DNA from: Bacteroidales bacterium UBA4116
GTDB taxonomy: Bacteria > Bacteroidota > Bacteroidia > Bacteroidales > Tannerellaceae
Assembly (NCBI GenBank): GCA_002381645.1
Contig: DFXE01000020.1
Location: 1 to 64,000 of the forward strand
DNA length: 64,000 nucleotides
Direction: 5' to 3'
In this document: one piece after another, positions 1 to 9,375 of the stretch
How the letters are laid out: each line of letters begins with the position of its first letter
Numbering within the stretch: the stretch's first letter is position 1
The notes under the pieces: generated by a model
Databases searched by the model: none
Told to the model about the DNA's origin: nothing
The model's input: the letters and a program-made list of their open reading frames with translations, nothing else
Program-made: the position numbers and the translations under genes

Positions 1-2
1 CA

Positions 3-3000
3 GATCTCATAAGAATAGTAATGACTTGCATAAGTTTATTGTTACTTTTCTTACTTCCAAGTATTATTCCGTTACATGCTCAACAATTATCTGTAAAAGG
101 AACAGTTAAAGATCCGTCCGGGATTGAAATTATTGGAGCAAATGTCGTCGAAAGAGGAACGACTAATGGCACAATAACAGATATGGACGGAAATTTTTCG
201 CTTACTGTTTCCGCAAATTCCGTTTTAATTATTTCTTATATTGGTTATATAACAAGGGAAGTAGCTGCTTCCTCCATAATGAATGTAGTACTTAATGAAG
301 ATCACCAACGGCTGGATGAAGTAGTCGTTGTTGGATATGGAACACAAAGGAAAAGCGATTTAACCGGATCTATTACAAGGGTAGATGCAGACGATTTCAA
401 AACGACTCCTGTTATGGGTGTTGAAACGGCATTACAGGGTAGAGCTGCTGGTGTACAAGTATCATCTTTCAGCGGATCTCCCGGTTCTGGAACATCTGTT
501 CGCATTCGTGGTACTGGAACGGTAAACAACGCAAATGAACCTCTGTACGTAGTAGATGGTATTCCGGTTGGTGGGATCAGTTATTTGAACCCTTCGGATA
601 TCAGTTCAATTGAAATCCTTAAAGATGCATCGGCGACGGCTATTTATGGTTCGCGTGCCTCAAACGGTGTAGTTTTGATTACAACAAAAAGAGGCAATAG
701 TACCGGCGAAACAATCACAACAAATGTTACATTCGATGCATATTACGGATGGCAAAATTCAATTAACACACCTGAAATGCTGGATGCAGCCGGATTTATC
801 GAATTAAACCGTAGGGCTTATAGAGATAATCCGAACGGTTTACATACAGATTTCCGGGATGTAAATGCTTTTTTAGACGTAGTTGAAAAGGTAACCGGGT
901 CGAGAAGAGGTACGAACTGGATGGATGAAGTAACTCAAACAGGTACAATTCAAAACTATAATGTAGCAATAAGTAGCGGCAATCAAAAGTTGTCACATAT
1001 GACAAGCGCCAGTTACTTCAAAAATGAAGGAATTATTAAATTCTCTGATTTCGATCGTATTACCGTACGTTCAAATGCCGATATCAAAATATCCGATCGT
1101 ATCAAATTGACTACAAATATTGGTTTAACTCACAAAACCAGGCATAAAGTGCGTGAAAATGATCTTGAAAACGGTATTATTTTTGGAGCACTAACATATG
1201 ACCCAACAACACCTGTATACCGTCACGGATATGAAGGAATACCCGGATGGGAAACCTCAATGGAAGGATATGACCCCACTGACCAATACTCTTGGTTCGG
1301 AACAGGTAAATATACCAATAAACGTCAACCTTATGCGGAGGCCTTTAGGGAAGGAAAGTTAAAAACATGGAAAGAGTTAAAAGTTGTAGGTAATGCCATC
1401 CTTGATATAAAAATCATGGACTGGTTGACTTTCCGTACAAATTTCGGTCTGGATATTTCTCACCGTAACGACAATAACTTTGAGCCCAAATATTACTTGG
1501 ATCCTGATGAAAAAGCGGATCAAAGTAAAGTATGGAACAGAAATGATATAGATAATAACTGGATTTCTGAAAACACATTGAATTTCAATAAAATATTCGG
1601 GAAACATAACCTATCTGCCGTGGCAGGTGTCACATTAGAGCATTGGTCATATAAAATGTTCGAAGCAGGTAAAGAAGGTACGCCAAACAATAATGAAGAC
1701 CAATGGGTGTTAGGAAGTGCTACTTTTAATCCGTCAACAACAGGAGAGAGAAAACATAGATCCATGATGTCTTACCTGGCTAGGGTAAACTATTCTTTCG
1801 ACGACCGCTATCTCATAACCGCTTCTGTACGGTCTGATGGCTCATCTAAATTTATGAAAGATAATCGCTGGGCAACTTTTCCATCTGTTTCTGCCGGTTG
1901 GAGAGTTTCACAGGAAAAATTCTTCATGGAATGGGATCAGGATTTCTGGTCAAACTTAAAAGTGAGAGTCGGGTGGGGACAGATTGGTAACCAGCTCCCT
2001 GTAGGAGAAGCAAGCTATGTAAATAGAATTCTTGGAGAAGATAAAAGAAAGTATATTTTTGGTGCTGACAAACAGCAGTATACCGGATATGCCATCAATG
2101 ATATGGGTAATCCCTTAATACAATGGGAAACTTCTGAACAAACAAACGTAGGTATTGACCTAGGTTTCTTCGGTGGTAAATTAAGTGCTACTATGGACTA
2201 TTTTATTAAAGAGACCCGTGATATGTTGATCAAAGTCCCTTTACCCATGTATTTGGGGTATCATGAAGATCCATGGGCAAATCAAGGTTCGGTAAAAAAC
2301 CAGGGATTTGAATTACAACTTGACTGGCAAGATCAGATCAATGATTTTAGATATAGTATTTCCGGTAATCTTACTACTATTAAAAATGAAGTAACCAGTA
2401 TGGGAGATGGCGGACCGATGCCGGGTGGTAATGAGCGGGTCGGCGATGTAACACTTACCAGGGAAGGATATCCGATTGGTTCATTTTACGGATGGAAAGT
2501 AATAGGTGTATTCCAGAATCAGGCGCAAATTGATGCTTCTCATATGAAAGATCATGAACCGAGACCGGGTGACCTAATTTTTGAAGATGCAAATGGAGAT
2601 GGAAAGCTAACTGATGACGACCGTGTTGACTTGGGAAGTCCTTTCCCTAAGGTTTCATATGGGTTGAATATAAATCTTGCATATAAAAATCTTGATCTTA
2701 CAGCGTTTTTCCAGGGAGTAGCAGGGAATAAAATATTCCGGACATTTAAATATTACACACATCAAAAGACCGGCTACTTTAATTCTCCGGCAAGTATTCT
2801 TGAAGATGCGTGGCGTGCACCGGGCACTTTAGGAACTGATGATCCAGGTAATCCAAGTAATACGGAATTCCAGATCCATTCTGATCCACGATTAAACACA
2901 AGAGCATCAAGCTATTATGTGGAAAACGGTTCGTATTTAAGATTGAAAAATTTACAGATTGGTTACACGTTCCCACGTGAATGGACTTCCAAAGCAAAAA

Positions 3001-3176
3001 TTTCAAATCTTCGAGTATACGTAGGAGCGCAGAACTTATTTACAATCACTAAGTATAATGGATTGGATCCAGAATTAGCAGGTAATGATAATGATAATCC
3101 AACCGATTATGGCATCGACCGTTCACACTACCCACAGGCAAGAACTTATATGGTTGGATTAAATATGGCATTTTAA
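3..3176 (+). CDS. SusC/RagA-family TonB-dependent outer-membrane receptor (5' end outside window)
   Basis: Outer-membrane TonB-dependent transporter of the SusC class, which imports oligosaccharides together with its SusD partner. After the signal peptide (ending near LHAQQ) comes a carboxypeptidase-like regulatory domain (VKGTVKDPSGIEIIGANV), a TonB-box region around DEVVVVGYGTQ, a plug with RIRGTGTVNNANEPLYVVDG, and a long beta-barrel ending in GLNMAF with a terminal Phe. An ATG lies at 21, but the frame stays open leftwards to base 3 (DLIRIV before that Met) and the Met at 21 has no positively charged n-region. The true start is therefore probably outside the window. The next gene, susD-like, begins 31 bp downstream and is surely co-transcribed. 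The substrate is unknown; the linked GH51 enzyme suggests an arabinose-containing glycan. Confidence 0.95.
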   Translation, partial: DLIRIVMTCISLLLLFLLPSIIPLHAQQLSVKGTVKDPSGIEIIGANVVERGTTNGTITDMDGNFSLTVSANSVLIISYIGYITREVAASSIMNVVLNEDHQRLDEVVVVGYGTQRKSDLTGSITRVDADDFKTTPVMGVETALQGRAAGVQVSSFSGSPGSGTSVRIRGTGTVNNANEPLYVVDGIPVGGISYLNPSDISSIEILKDASATAIYGSRASNGVVLITTKRGNSTGETITTNVTFDAYYGWQNSINTPEMLDAAGFIELNRRAYRDNPNGLHTDFRDVNAFLDVVEKVTGSRRGTNWMDEVTQTGTIQNYNVAISSGNQKLSHMTSASYFKNEGIIKFSDFDRITVRSNADIKISDRIKLTTNIGLTHKTRHKVRENDLENGIIFGALTYDPTTPVYRHGYEGIPGWETSMEGYDPTDQYSWFGTGKYTNKRQPYAEAFREGKLKTWKELKVVGNAILDIKIMDWLTFRTNFGLDISHRNDNNFEPKYYLDPDEKADQSKVWNRNDIDNNWISENTLNFNKIFGKHNLSAVAGVTLEHWSYKMFEAGKEGTPNNNEDQWVLGSATFNPSTTGERKHRSMMSYLARVNYSFDDRYLITASVRSDGSSKFMKDNRWATFPSVSAGWRVSQEKFFMEWDQDFWSNLKVRVGWGQIGNQLPVGEASYVNRILGEDKRKYIFGADKQQYTGYAINDMGNPLIQWETSEQTNVGIDLGFFGGKLSATMDYFIKETRDMLIKVPLPMYLGYHEDPWANQGSVKNQGFELQLDWQDQINDFRYSISGNLTTIKNEVTSMGDGGPMPGGNERVGDVTLTREGYPIGSFYGWKVIGVFQNQAQIDASHMKDHEPRPGDLIFEDANGDGKLTDDDRVDLGSPFPKVSYGLNINLAYKNLDLTAFFQGVAGNKIFRTFKYYTHQKTGYFNSPASILEDAWRAPGTLGTDDPGNPSNTEFQIHSDPRLNTRASSYYVENGSYLRLKNLQIGYTFPREWTSKAKISNLRVYVGAQNLFTITKYNGLDPELAGNDNDNPTDYGIDRSHYPQARTYMVGLNMAF

Positions 3177-3207
3177 TTTGATTACACATAATAAACTATA
3201 AAAGATT

Positions 3208-4788
3208 ATGAATAAATATAATTTACTATTCGTGTTATTGATCTTAGTTACTACAGGATGTGGAGATAATTTTCTGGATAAACCACCCTATGGATCATTA
3301 AATGACCAGAATTTTTATAAAACAGAAGCTGAAATTTTCCAGGCTTTAACCGCTTGCTATAGTTGGTATGCGGGAGAAGGTGACGAATATGAAACTAATT
3401 TATTTGAATTTGGAGATGTAGCATCCGACGATTCGTATAAAGGAGGAGAAAGTGACAACGATCGTCCTTTTACAAATCATATAGCGTATTACTACGCTGT
3501 ATCCAATAATAATATATGTGAGAATTTCTGGCGTTATAATTATCGCGGAATTTTTAAATGCAATATGGTAATAGGTAAGGCACCAGATGCCGAATTCACC
3601 AATGACGATATTAGAAAACGCTATATTGCTGAGGCACGGTTTATTCGCGCTTATTTTTACTTAAATCTGGTACGTGTATACGGGGGAGTTCCTTTAATCG
3701 TCGACCCCTTAATATTCCCACAGGATGAAGTAATGGTTGAGCGTTCAAGCCGTGACGACATACATGCATTTATTCGTAAAGAATTAAACGAAGCTGCAGT
3801 AGACCTTCCCGAAAAAAAAGATATGGATATGTCCAGAGAATGGGGACGTAATACGAAATGGGGAGCTTATGCCCTTTTAGCTCGTGCTGAACTCTATTTC
3901 GGAAGCTACACGGAAGCTAAAGAAGCTGCTTTGAAGGTTATTAATTCGAACCAGTATAAACTGGAGCCGCAATTCGAAGATTTATTCTTTAAACCCCGTT
4001 ACATTAGTGATGAGTCTATAGTAGAAGCGTTACATGCCGATACAGATGGTAAAGGTGATGATACTATTATTGCCACATATTGCCGTAGCCGCGGTTGTGG
4101 AGGATGGGGATTCAATTGCCCAACCAAAGATTTAGTGGACGAATTCGAAGTTGGCGACCCGCGTATTCTATATACTGTTACTGAAACAGGTGATATTTTT
4201 CCTAAGAAAGATGGAAGCCAGGAAGTTCAAAACCATACCGGTTATGCCAGTGGCGACGGATATCATTCACGTAAAGTATTCCTGCCTGAAACACGTCGTG
4301 GTAGCCGTAGTGAAATGGAAATAAACTTTAAACTTATCCGTTATGCCGATGTATTATTAATGTATGCGGAAGCACTATTGGAGGAAGGAGGAGACTTAAC
4401 TGAAGTATGCAAATATATTAATATGATCCGCGAACGTGCAAGAAATCTTCACAAGTATGATCCTGAAGCATATGGATCAACCGTAGAAGAAAAAATTGCT
4501 TCCAGAATGACAAAAGTTGCCGATGTGGATATTCCGGATGTCACACCTAGCAGCCGTGAAGCAGTAAGAGAAGCTTTACGCCACGAACGCCGTGTAGAAT
4601 TTGCTATGGAGAATCTGCGTATGTATGATCTTAAACGGTGGGGTCCCGACTATGCAAAAACAAGGATTGAAAAAGCAAAAAACTTTAGTATTCCGGGTGA
4701 TTACAAATCCAAAATTACCGCATTCCCTGTACCACAGAGGGAGATTGACCGTTCTCATGGATTAGTTACTCAAAACCCTGGTTGGTAA
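3208..4788 (+). CDS. SusD/RagB-family nutrient-binding outer-membrane lipoprotein
   Basis: Surface glycan-binding lipoprotein that forms the lid of the SusC transporter. The N-terminus is a lipoprotein signal peptide with the lipobox VTTGC followed by GDNFLDKPPYGSL, the usual SusD opening. The TPR-like SusD core follows (RYIAEARFIRAYFYLNLVRVYGGVPL), then the C-terminal signature with RHERRVEFAMENLRMYDLKRW and a final QNPGW. At 526 residues it has normal length for the family. It lies 31 bp after the SusC gene and is followed by a strong hairpin terminator, so SusC-SusD forms a unit and the GH51 gene has its own promoter. Binding specificity cannot be read from sequence. Confidence 0.95.
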   Translation: MNKYNLLFVLLILVTTGCGDNFLDKPPYGSLNDQNFYKTEAEIFQALTACYSWYAGEGDEYETNLFEFGDVASDDSYKGGESDNDRPFTNHIAYYYAVSNNNICENFWRYNYRGIFKCNMVIGKAPDAEFTNDDIRKRYIAEARFIRAYFYLNLVRVYGGVPLIVDPLIFPQDEVMVERSSRDDIHAFIRKELNEAAVDLPEKKDMDMSREWGRNTKWGAYALLARAELYFGSYTEAKEAALKVINSNQYKLEPQFEDLFFKPRYISDESIVEALHADTDGKGDDTIIATYCRSRGCGGWGFNCPTKDLVDEFEVGDPRILYTVTETGDIFPKKDGSQEVQNHTGYASGDGYHSRKVFLPETRRGSRSEMEINFKLIRYADVLLMYAEALLEEGGDLTEVCKYINMIRERARNLHKYDPEAYGSTVEEKIASRMTKVADVDIPDVTPSSREAVREALRHERRVEFAMENLRMYDLKRWGPDYAKTRIEKAKNFSIPGDYKSKITAFPVPQREIDRSHGLVTQNPGW

Positions 4789-4825
4789 AAATAAATTAAC
4801 CTTATAGCACAAAATAGGTTAACGT

Positions 4826-4868
4826 GCCGGAGAAAATTTCTGTGAAGAAAATGATCTCCGGCTTTTTA
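4826..4868 (+). terminator. Rho-independent terminator after susD
   Basis: An 8-bp perfect stem, GCCGGAGA (4826-4833) pairing with TCTCCGGC (4855-4862), is followed by TTTTTA. It ends the SusC-SusD unit. Confidence 0.85.
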
Positions 4869-4939
4869 CATTAAAAATGTATCACTTCTATAATAATAAA
4901 AAACAGATTTAATGTTATAAAAAATTAGATGTTTATTAT

Positions 4940-4947
4940 ATCTTTGC
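4940..4947 (+). promoter_or_regulatory. Bacteroidota -7 promoter element upstream of the GH51 gene
   Basis: TATCTTTG matches the Bacteroidota primary sigma factor -7 consensus TAnnTTTG. Transcription would begin near 4953, downstream of the ATG at 4929. This supports the Met at 4980 as the real start of the arabinofuranosidase gene. Confidence 0.65.
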
Positions 4948-4979
4948 CACGAGAGAAAATAAAACACTTTAGTACACTT

Positions 4980-7604
4980 ATGAAAAAACCAAATAGGAAA
5001 AACTGCATTAAAATGATAGCTCTTTTTTTTATGCTATCAGGCCTACAAAGCATATTTGGAGTTACCCATCATGTTAATAACACGCCGGATTCCGCCTTTT
5101 TGTTTGCCTACGCAACAGATAACGATTACGGACGCAACGGGCTGCATTTTGCCTGGAGTATTGATAAGGAAAATTGGCATCCTATCGGTCCGGAACATAG
5201 TTTTTTACGTTGCGACTATGGAAGGTGGGGTACAGAAAAAAGAATGGTTACGCCCGTTCTGATACAGGATAAAGAAGGAGTATGGCATTGCCTATGGAAC
5301 CTGAATGAAAACGACGGTGCATTCGCGCATGCCACCTCTCGCGATCTGGTATCATGGAAACGTCAGTCTTATCCCGAAATCATCGCCAACGACAATTGCC
5401 TTTTGATTGAAGCTGGGTATAATTCGATTGAAAAGCATTATTTCATTTCATGGATAAGCAATAAGGAAAATGAAAAAATATATGCTGTAACCACTACCGA
5501 TTTTAAGAATTATACGACACCCCGGCCTGTACCCGGAGCAGCACGGACAAATCAACGTGATCCGTTGGAAATCGACGGCAAAGATGAAGTGGGAACCATT
5601 CATAAAGTTTCATGGAATCTTATCGAAAACCTGATCAACGCACATCGTTTAGCATCTTATAAAAACCGGGTCCATTCGGAAACAACAAAGGAAGACCCCG
5701 TACGGTTTGTTTCATTAAAACCAATCCATGCCACCATCACCATACACGGTGACCAGACAAAAGAGATCAGCAATTTACTTTTAGGGATCTTTTTCGAAGA
5801 CATAAACTATGCGGCAGACGGTGGGTTGTATGCGGAACTGGTACAAAACAGGGGATTCGAATATGCATTAAGTGATAAAGAAAACCGCGATCCGGACTGG
5901 AACAGCTATAAAGCATGGCAACTGAAAGGTGAACAAGCTACTTTTATAATTGATACCGCTTCTCCAATTCACCCGAATAATAAACATTATGCTGTTCTTG
6001 AAATGAAAGAAACAGGGGCACGGTTGATTAACGAAGGTTTCGACGGAATAGCTATAACAAGCGGAGAAAATTATAATATTTCCTTATTTGCCCGGTCGAT
6101 AGAAGGAAACAGAGGAAAAATAACCGTTCGCCTTACGGACAAAAACGGAAAAATATACGGAGAATCCACCACTAAAGCTATTTCCTCCGACTGGAAAAAA
6201 TATGAAACTACTATCCGTGCAACATCAACTTTGCCGGATGCCCAATTGGAAATTATCCCACAATCAACCGGAAAGGTAGCCTTAGATATGATATCGCTTT
6301 TTCCACAGAAAACATTCAAAGGACGTAAGAACGGACTGAGACAAGACCTCGCCCAAACGATTGCCGATATGAATCCGAGATTTGTACGATTTCCGGGGGG
6401 ATGTGTAGCGCATGGCGACGGATTAGGTAATATGTACCGTTGGAAAAATACCATTGGTCCATTGGAAACACGTAAACCACAACGTAATTTATGGGGATAC
6501 CATCAATCTGCCGGATTAGGGTATTTTGAATATTTCCAGTTTTGCGAAGATATCGGCGCCGAGCCTATTCCGGTAGTTCCTGCAGGTGTACCTTGTCAGA
6601 ACTCGGCAACAGGGGGCGGCGGGCAGCAAGGCGGTATACCGTTGTGTGAGATGGATGATTATATACAGGAAGTATTAGACCTGATCGAATATGCAAACGG
6701 TGATAAAAGAACTACATGGGGAAAGAAACGTGCTGAAGCAGGTCATCCGGAACCTTTTAACCTCAAATATATCGGAATAGGAAACGAAGACCTGGTAACA
6801 GACATTTTTGAAGAACGGTTTACTTTGTTATTGAACGCAATTAAAGAAAAACATCCTGAAATAACAGTAATAGGTACTGTAGGGCCGGCTTCAGAAGGAA
6901 CCGATTATGAAGAAGGGTGGCAGTTGGCTACTAAATTAAATATTGCTATGGTAGATGAACATTATTACCAACCGCCCGGGTGGTTTATCCATAATCAGGA
7001 TTATTATGACAAATACGACCGGAATAAATCAAAAGTATATCTCGGAGAATATGCTGCCCACTTACCCGGCCGGCCGAACAACATAGAAACGGCGCTTGCT
7101 GAAGCCTTGTATTTAACCTCACTCGAACGCAACGGTGATATAGTAAGCATGACATCCTATGCCCCTCTTTTGGCAAAAGAAGGTTATACTCAATGGAACC
7201 CTGATCTGATTTATTTTAATAATACCAAAGTAAAACCTACTACGGGTTATTATGTGCAAATGTTATACGGACAAAATGCCGGTGACCGGTATATCAAAAA
7301 TACTACTGAACTTTCAGAAACCGGAGATGCTGTCAGGAAAAGAATAGGGGTGTCCATAGTAAAAGATTCAAATAATAACGACCTCATTATAAAACTCGTT
7401 AATCTGCTACCCGTCAGCGTTACCCCTGAATTTAAATTAGAAAATATTACGATTAATGATGCGAAAGTGGTAAAAACAGTGCTGCAGGGAAGACCTGACG
7501 ATAAAAACGCAAAACCCGAAACAACCTTCGGCTCCGTTTCCGATATGCTTACCTTGGAATTACCTGCTTATTCATTCACCATTTACCGTGTAAAAGCCCA
7601 ATAA
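4980..7604 (+). CDS. GH51 alpha-L-arabinofuranosidase with N-terminal GH43-like propeller segment
   Basis: Predicted secreted enzyme removing alpha-L-arabinofuranosyl residues from arabinan, arabinoxylan or arabinogalactan. The Met at 4980 is chosen because it starts a good signal peptide (MKKPNRKNCIKMIALFFML) and a -7 promoter lies upstream; an in-frame ATG at 4929 would precede transcription. Residues about 30-230 resemble part of a GH43/GH32-type beta-propeller (GLHFAWSIDKENWHPIG, FAHATSRDLVSWKRQ) but are too short for a whole five-bladed domain. From about residue 250 the GH51 part follows: LLGIFFEDINYAADGGLYAE, RFVRFPGGC, the acid/base Glu in GIGNED (about E603) and the nucleophile Glu in YLGEYA (about E690), ending in the C-terminal beta-sandwich. 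The DUF418 gene starts 4 bp after its stop. Confidence 0.9.
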   Translation: MKKPNRKNCIKMIALFFMLSGLQSIFGVTHHVNNTPDSAFLFAYATDNDYGRNGLHFAWSIDKENWHPIGPEHSFLRCDYGRWGTEKRMVTPVLIQDKEGVWHCLWNLNENDGAFAHATSRDLVSWKRQSYPEIIANDNCLLIEAGYNSIEKHYFISWISNKENEKIYAVTTTDFKNYTTPRPVPGAARTNQRDPLEIDGKDEVGTIHKVSWNLIENLINAHRLASYKNRVHSETTKEDPVRFVSLKPIHATITIHGDQTKEISNLLLGIFFEDINYAADGGLYAELVQNRGFEYALSDKENRDPDWNSYKAWQLKGEQATFIIDTASPIHPNNKHYAVLEMKETGARLINEGFDGIAITSGENYNISLFARSIEGNRGKITVRLTDKNGKIYGESTTKAISSDWKKYETTIRATSTLPDAQLEIIPQSTGKVALDMISLFPQKTFKGRKNGLRQDLAQTIADMNPRFVRFPGGCVAHGDGLGNMYRWKNTIGPLETRKPQRNLWGYHQSAGLGYFEYFQFCEDIGAEPIPVVPAGVPCQNSATGGGGQQGGIPLCEMDDYIQEVLDLIEYANGDKRTTWGKKRAEAGHPEPFNLKYIGIGNEDLVTDIFEERFTLLLNAIKEKHPEITVIGTVGPASEGTDYEEGWQLATKLNIAMVDEHYYQPPGWFIHNQDYYDKYDRNKSKVYLGEYAAHLPGRPNNIETALAEALYLTSLERNGDIVSMTSYAPLLAKEGYTQWNPDLIYFNNTKVKPTTGYYVQMLYGQNAGDRYIKNTTELSETGDAVRKRIGVSIVKDSNNNDLIIKLVNLLPVSVTPEFKLENITINDAKVVKTVLQGRPDDKNAKPETTFGSVSDMLTLELPAYSFTIYRVKAQ

Positions 7605-7608
7605 CGAT

Positions 7609-8775
7609 ATGAATAATTACAACCGGATAGATGTAGCGGACGCTTTACGAGGATTTTCCATTTTAGGAATCGTATTGCTACATAGCATCGAACACTTCAA
7701 CTTCTATTCCTATCCTGAAGTAACGAACAATTGGCTTCGTTTTTCAGATACCGTGATCTGGGATTCACTCTTTTTTACTTTCGGAGGAAAAGCATACGCT
7801 ATTTTTTCTTTATTATTCGGTTTCAGCTTTTTTATTCAGAATAATAATCAGCAAATAAGGGGAAATGATTTTCGTCCGAGATTTGCCTGGAGATTAATCC
7901 TTCTATTCATTTGGGGTAACATCAATGCGATGTTTTTTACCGCAGAAATACTGGTATCTTTTGCCATTATCGGACTTATTTTGATACCTGCCGCTTCACT
8001 TAAGAATAAGACTATACTTACCATAGCTGGTATATGTATGCTACAGCCCGTCGAATGGGGAAAAATAATGTATGCTTTACTTAACCCGGATTATATACCT
8101 GCTCTAAACGTGAGCAGTATTTACTGGGGAGAAGCATTCAGGGCACAATCAACAGGTAATTTTATCGAGCTGGTAAAAACAAATTTATGGCACGGGCAAA
8201 TGGCGAGTTTAACATGGGCATGGGAAAACGGCCGTTTTTTCCAGATTGCCTCCCTTTTCCTTCTGGGAATGTTTATCGGCCGTACGGGATTCTTTGAATA
8301 TAATGAATATCGGATGAAACAATGGTCACGTCTGTTAGTAGTCGCCGTGATATGCTTTTTCCCTTTGTACGGGTTAAATAACATGCTTCCCGGATTTATT
8401 AATAATAAAGCCGTACTTAACCCCCTGTTGCTGATCGTAAGATCCCTTTCCAATTTTTCTTTTATGGTCTTCCTGATGTCGTTGGTTGTACTTACTTTTT
8501 ATACCACGGGGAGTGGACAATATTATCTTCGTAAACTTATACCTTTAGGGAAAATGAGTCTTACAGCGTACATTACACAATCGGTTACGGGTTCATTTAT
8601 CTTTTATAACTGGGGGCTGGGTTTGCACAATAAATTAGGTATAACACTTTCATTTCTTACCGGTATATTGCTTTTTATTATCCAATATATATTCGCAAAC
8701 TGGTGGATGAAGAAACATAAACACGGCCCGTTGGAATACCTTTGGAAAAAGGCAACATGGTTAGGTTCAAAATAA
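7609..8775 (+). CDS. DUF418 (YeiB-type) multi-pass membrane protein
   Basis: Integral inner-membrane protein of the DUF418/YeiB family. The opening NRIDVADALRGFSILGIVLLHSIEHF matches the family's N-terminal signature (RIxxLDxLRGFAxxGI). About ten hydrophobic segments follow, and the C-terminal DUF418 core contains YYLRKLIPLGKMSLTAYITQS and a typical GPLEYLWK ending. The biochemical function of the family is not established; it has distant resemblance to acyltransferase-type membrane proteins. It starts 4 bp after the GH51 stop, so it is probably translationally coupled and part of the glycan-use locus. It may modify or transport something linked to the released sugar, but that is inference only. 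Confidence 0.85.
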   Translation: MNNYNRIDVADALRGFSILGIVLLHSIEHFNFYSYPEVTNNWLRFSDTVIWDSLFFTFGGKAYAIFSLLFGFSFFIQNNNQQIRGNDFRPRFAWRLILLFIWGNINAMFFTAEILVSFAIIGLILIPAASLKNKTILTIAGICMLQPVEWGKIMYALLNPDYIPALNVSSIYWGEAFRAQSTGNFIELVKTNLWHGQMASLTWAWENGRFFQIASLFLLGMFIGRTGFFEYNEYRMKQWSRLLVVAVICFFPLYGLNNMLPGFINNKAVLNPLLLIVRSLSNFSFMVFLMSLVVLTFYTTGSGQYYLRKLIPLGKMSLTAYITQSVTGSFIFYNWGLGLHNKLGITLSFLTGILLFIIQYIFANWWMKKHKHGPLEYLWKKATWLGSK

Positions 8776-8791
8776 AGAAACCATTTACAAT

Positions 8792-8837
8792 AAAAAAAGA
8801 TACAGACATTTATACCTAAATATAAATGCTGTATCTT
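8792..8837. terminator. Convergent hairpin terminator between the DUF418 gene and ohr
   Basis: A long stem pairs AAGATACAG (8797-8805) with CTGTATCTT (8829-8837), with an inner ATTTATA/TATAAAT extension. The A7 run at 8792-8798 gives a U-tract for minus-strand transcripts arriving from ohr; the plus-strand tail is weaker. Confidence 0.65.
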
Positions 8838-8872
8838 CCTTCAAAGAATTTATATGGATTGCCGTTTAATGT

Positions 8873-9292
8873 TTATTTTGTGGTCACTTTCAATGTAACC
8901 TCAACATTATTTCGTGTAGCATTGGAATAAGGGCATACCTGATGTGCTTCATTAACTAATTCTTCGGCTTCTTTCTGTTCCATACCGGATATTTCCACAT
9001 CCATTTCTACTGCCAGCATAAAACCGCCTTCCGGCTTATTGCCTATGCTGACTTTGGCTGTTACCGTTGATTCGATTCTTTTTCTTTGTTTCAAGGCCAC
9101 ATGGTTAATCGCACTACCGAAGCAGGCAGAATATCCAGCGGCAAATAATTGTTCAGGGTTAGTGTAGGGGCCGCCCGGACCACCCATTTCTTTGGGAGGT
9201 TTTACTTCAAAATCCAATACTCCGTCCGATGATTTTACATGTCCGGTTCTTCCGCCAACGGAAGTTGCTACGGCTGTATATAATGCTTCCAT
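8873..9292 (-). CDS. ohr: Organic hydroperoxide resistance protein, Ohr/OsmC family
   Basis: Cytosolic thiol peroxidase reducing organic hydroperoxides, normally recycled by lipoylated proteins. The 139 residues show the Ohr pattern: LYTAVATSVGGRTGHVKSSDG at the start, the first redox Cys in FAAGYSACFGSAINHVA, and the second in HQVCPYSNATRNNVEV near the C-terminus. The Arg/Glu environment (PEQLFAAGYS) fits Ohr rather than the shorter OsmC type. It is monocistronic: convergent with the DUF418 gene and separated from the next minus-strand gene by about 80 bp. No MarR-type OhrR gene lies next to it. Confidence 0.92.
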   Translation of the reverse strand: MEALYTAVATSVGGRTGHVKSSDGVLDFEVKPPKEMGGPGGPYTNPEQLFAAGYSACFGSAINHVALKQRKRIESTVTAKVSIGNKPEGGFMLAVEMDVEISGMEQKEAEELVNEAHQVCPYSNATRNNVEVTLKVTTK

Positions 9293-9375
9293 ATAATCTT
9301 TAAATATTATTTTTATTCATTTAGTTATATAAGTTAAACAAAAAGTACAACGGAAAGTTTAGATTACAGAAAGAT

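Noticed and set aside
4929..4979. Upstream ATG start for the GH51 gene
   Set aside because: A promoter -7 element lies at 4940-4947, inside this extension, and the signal peptide begins at 4980.
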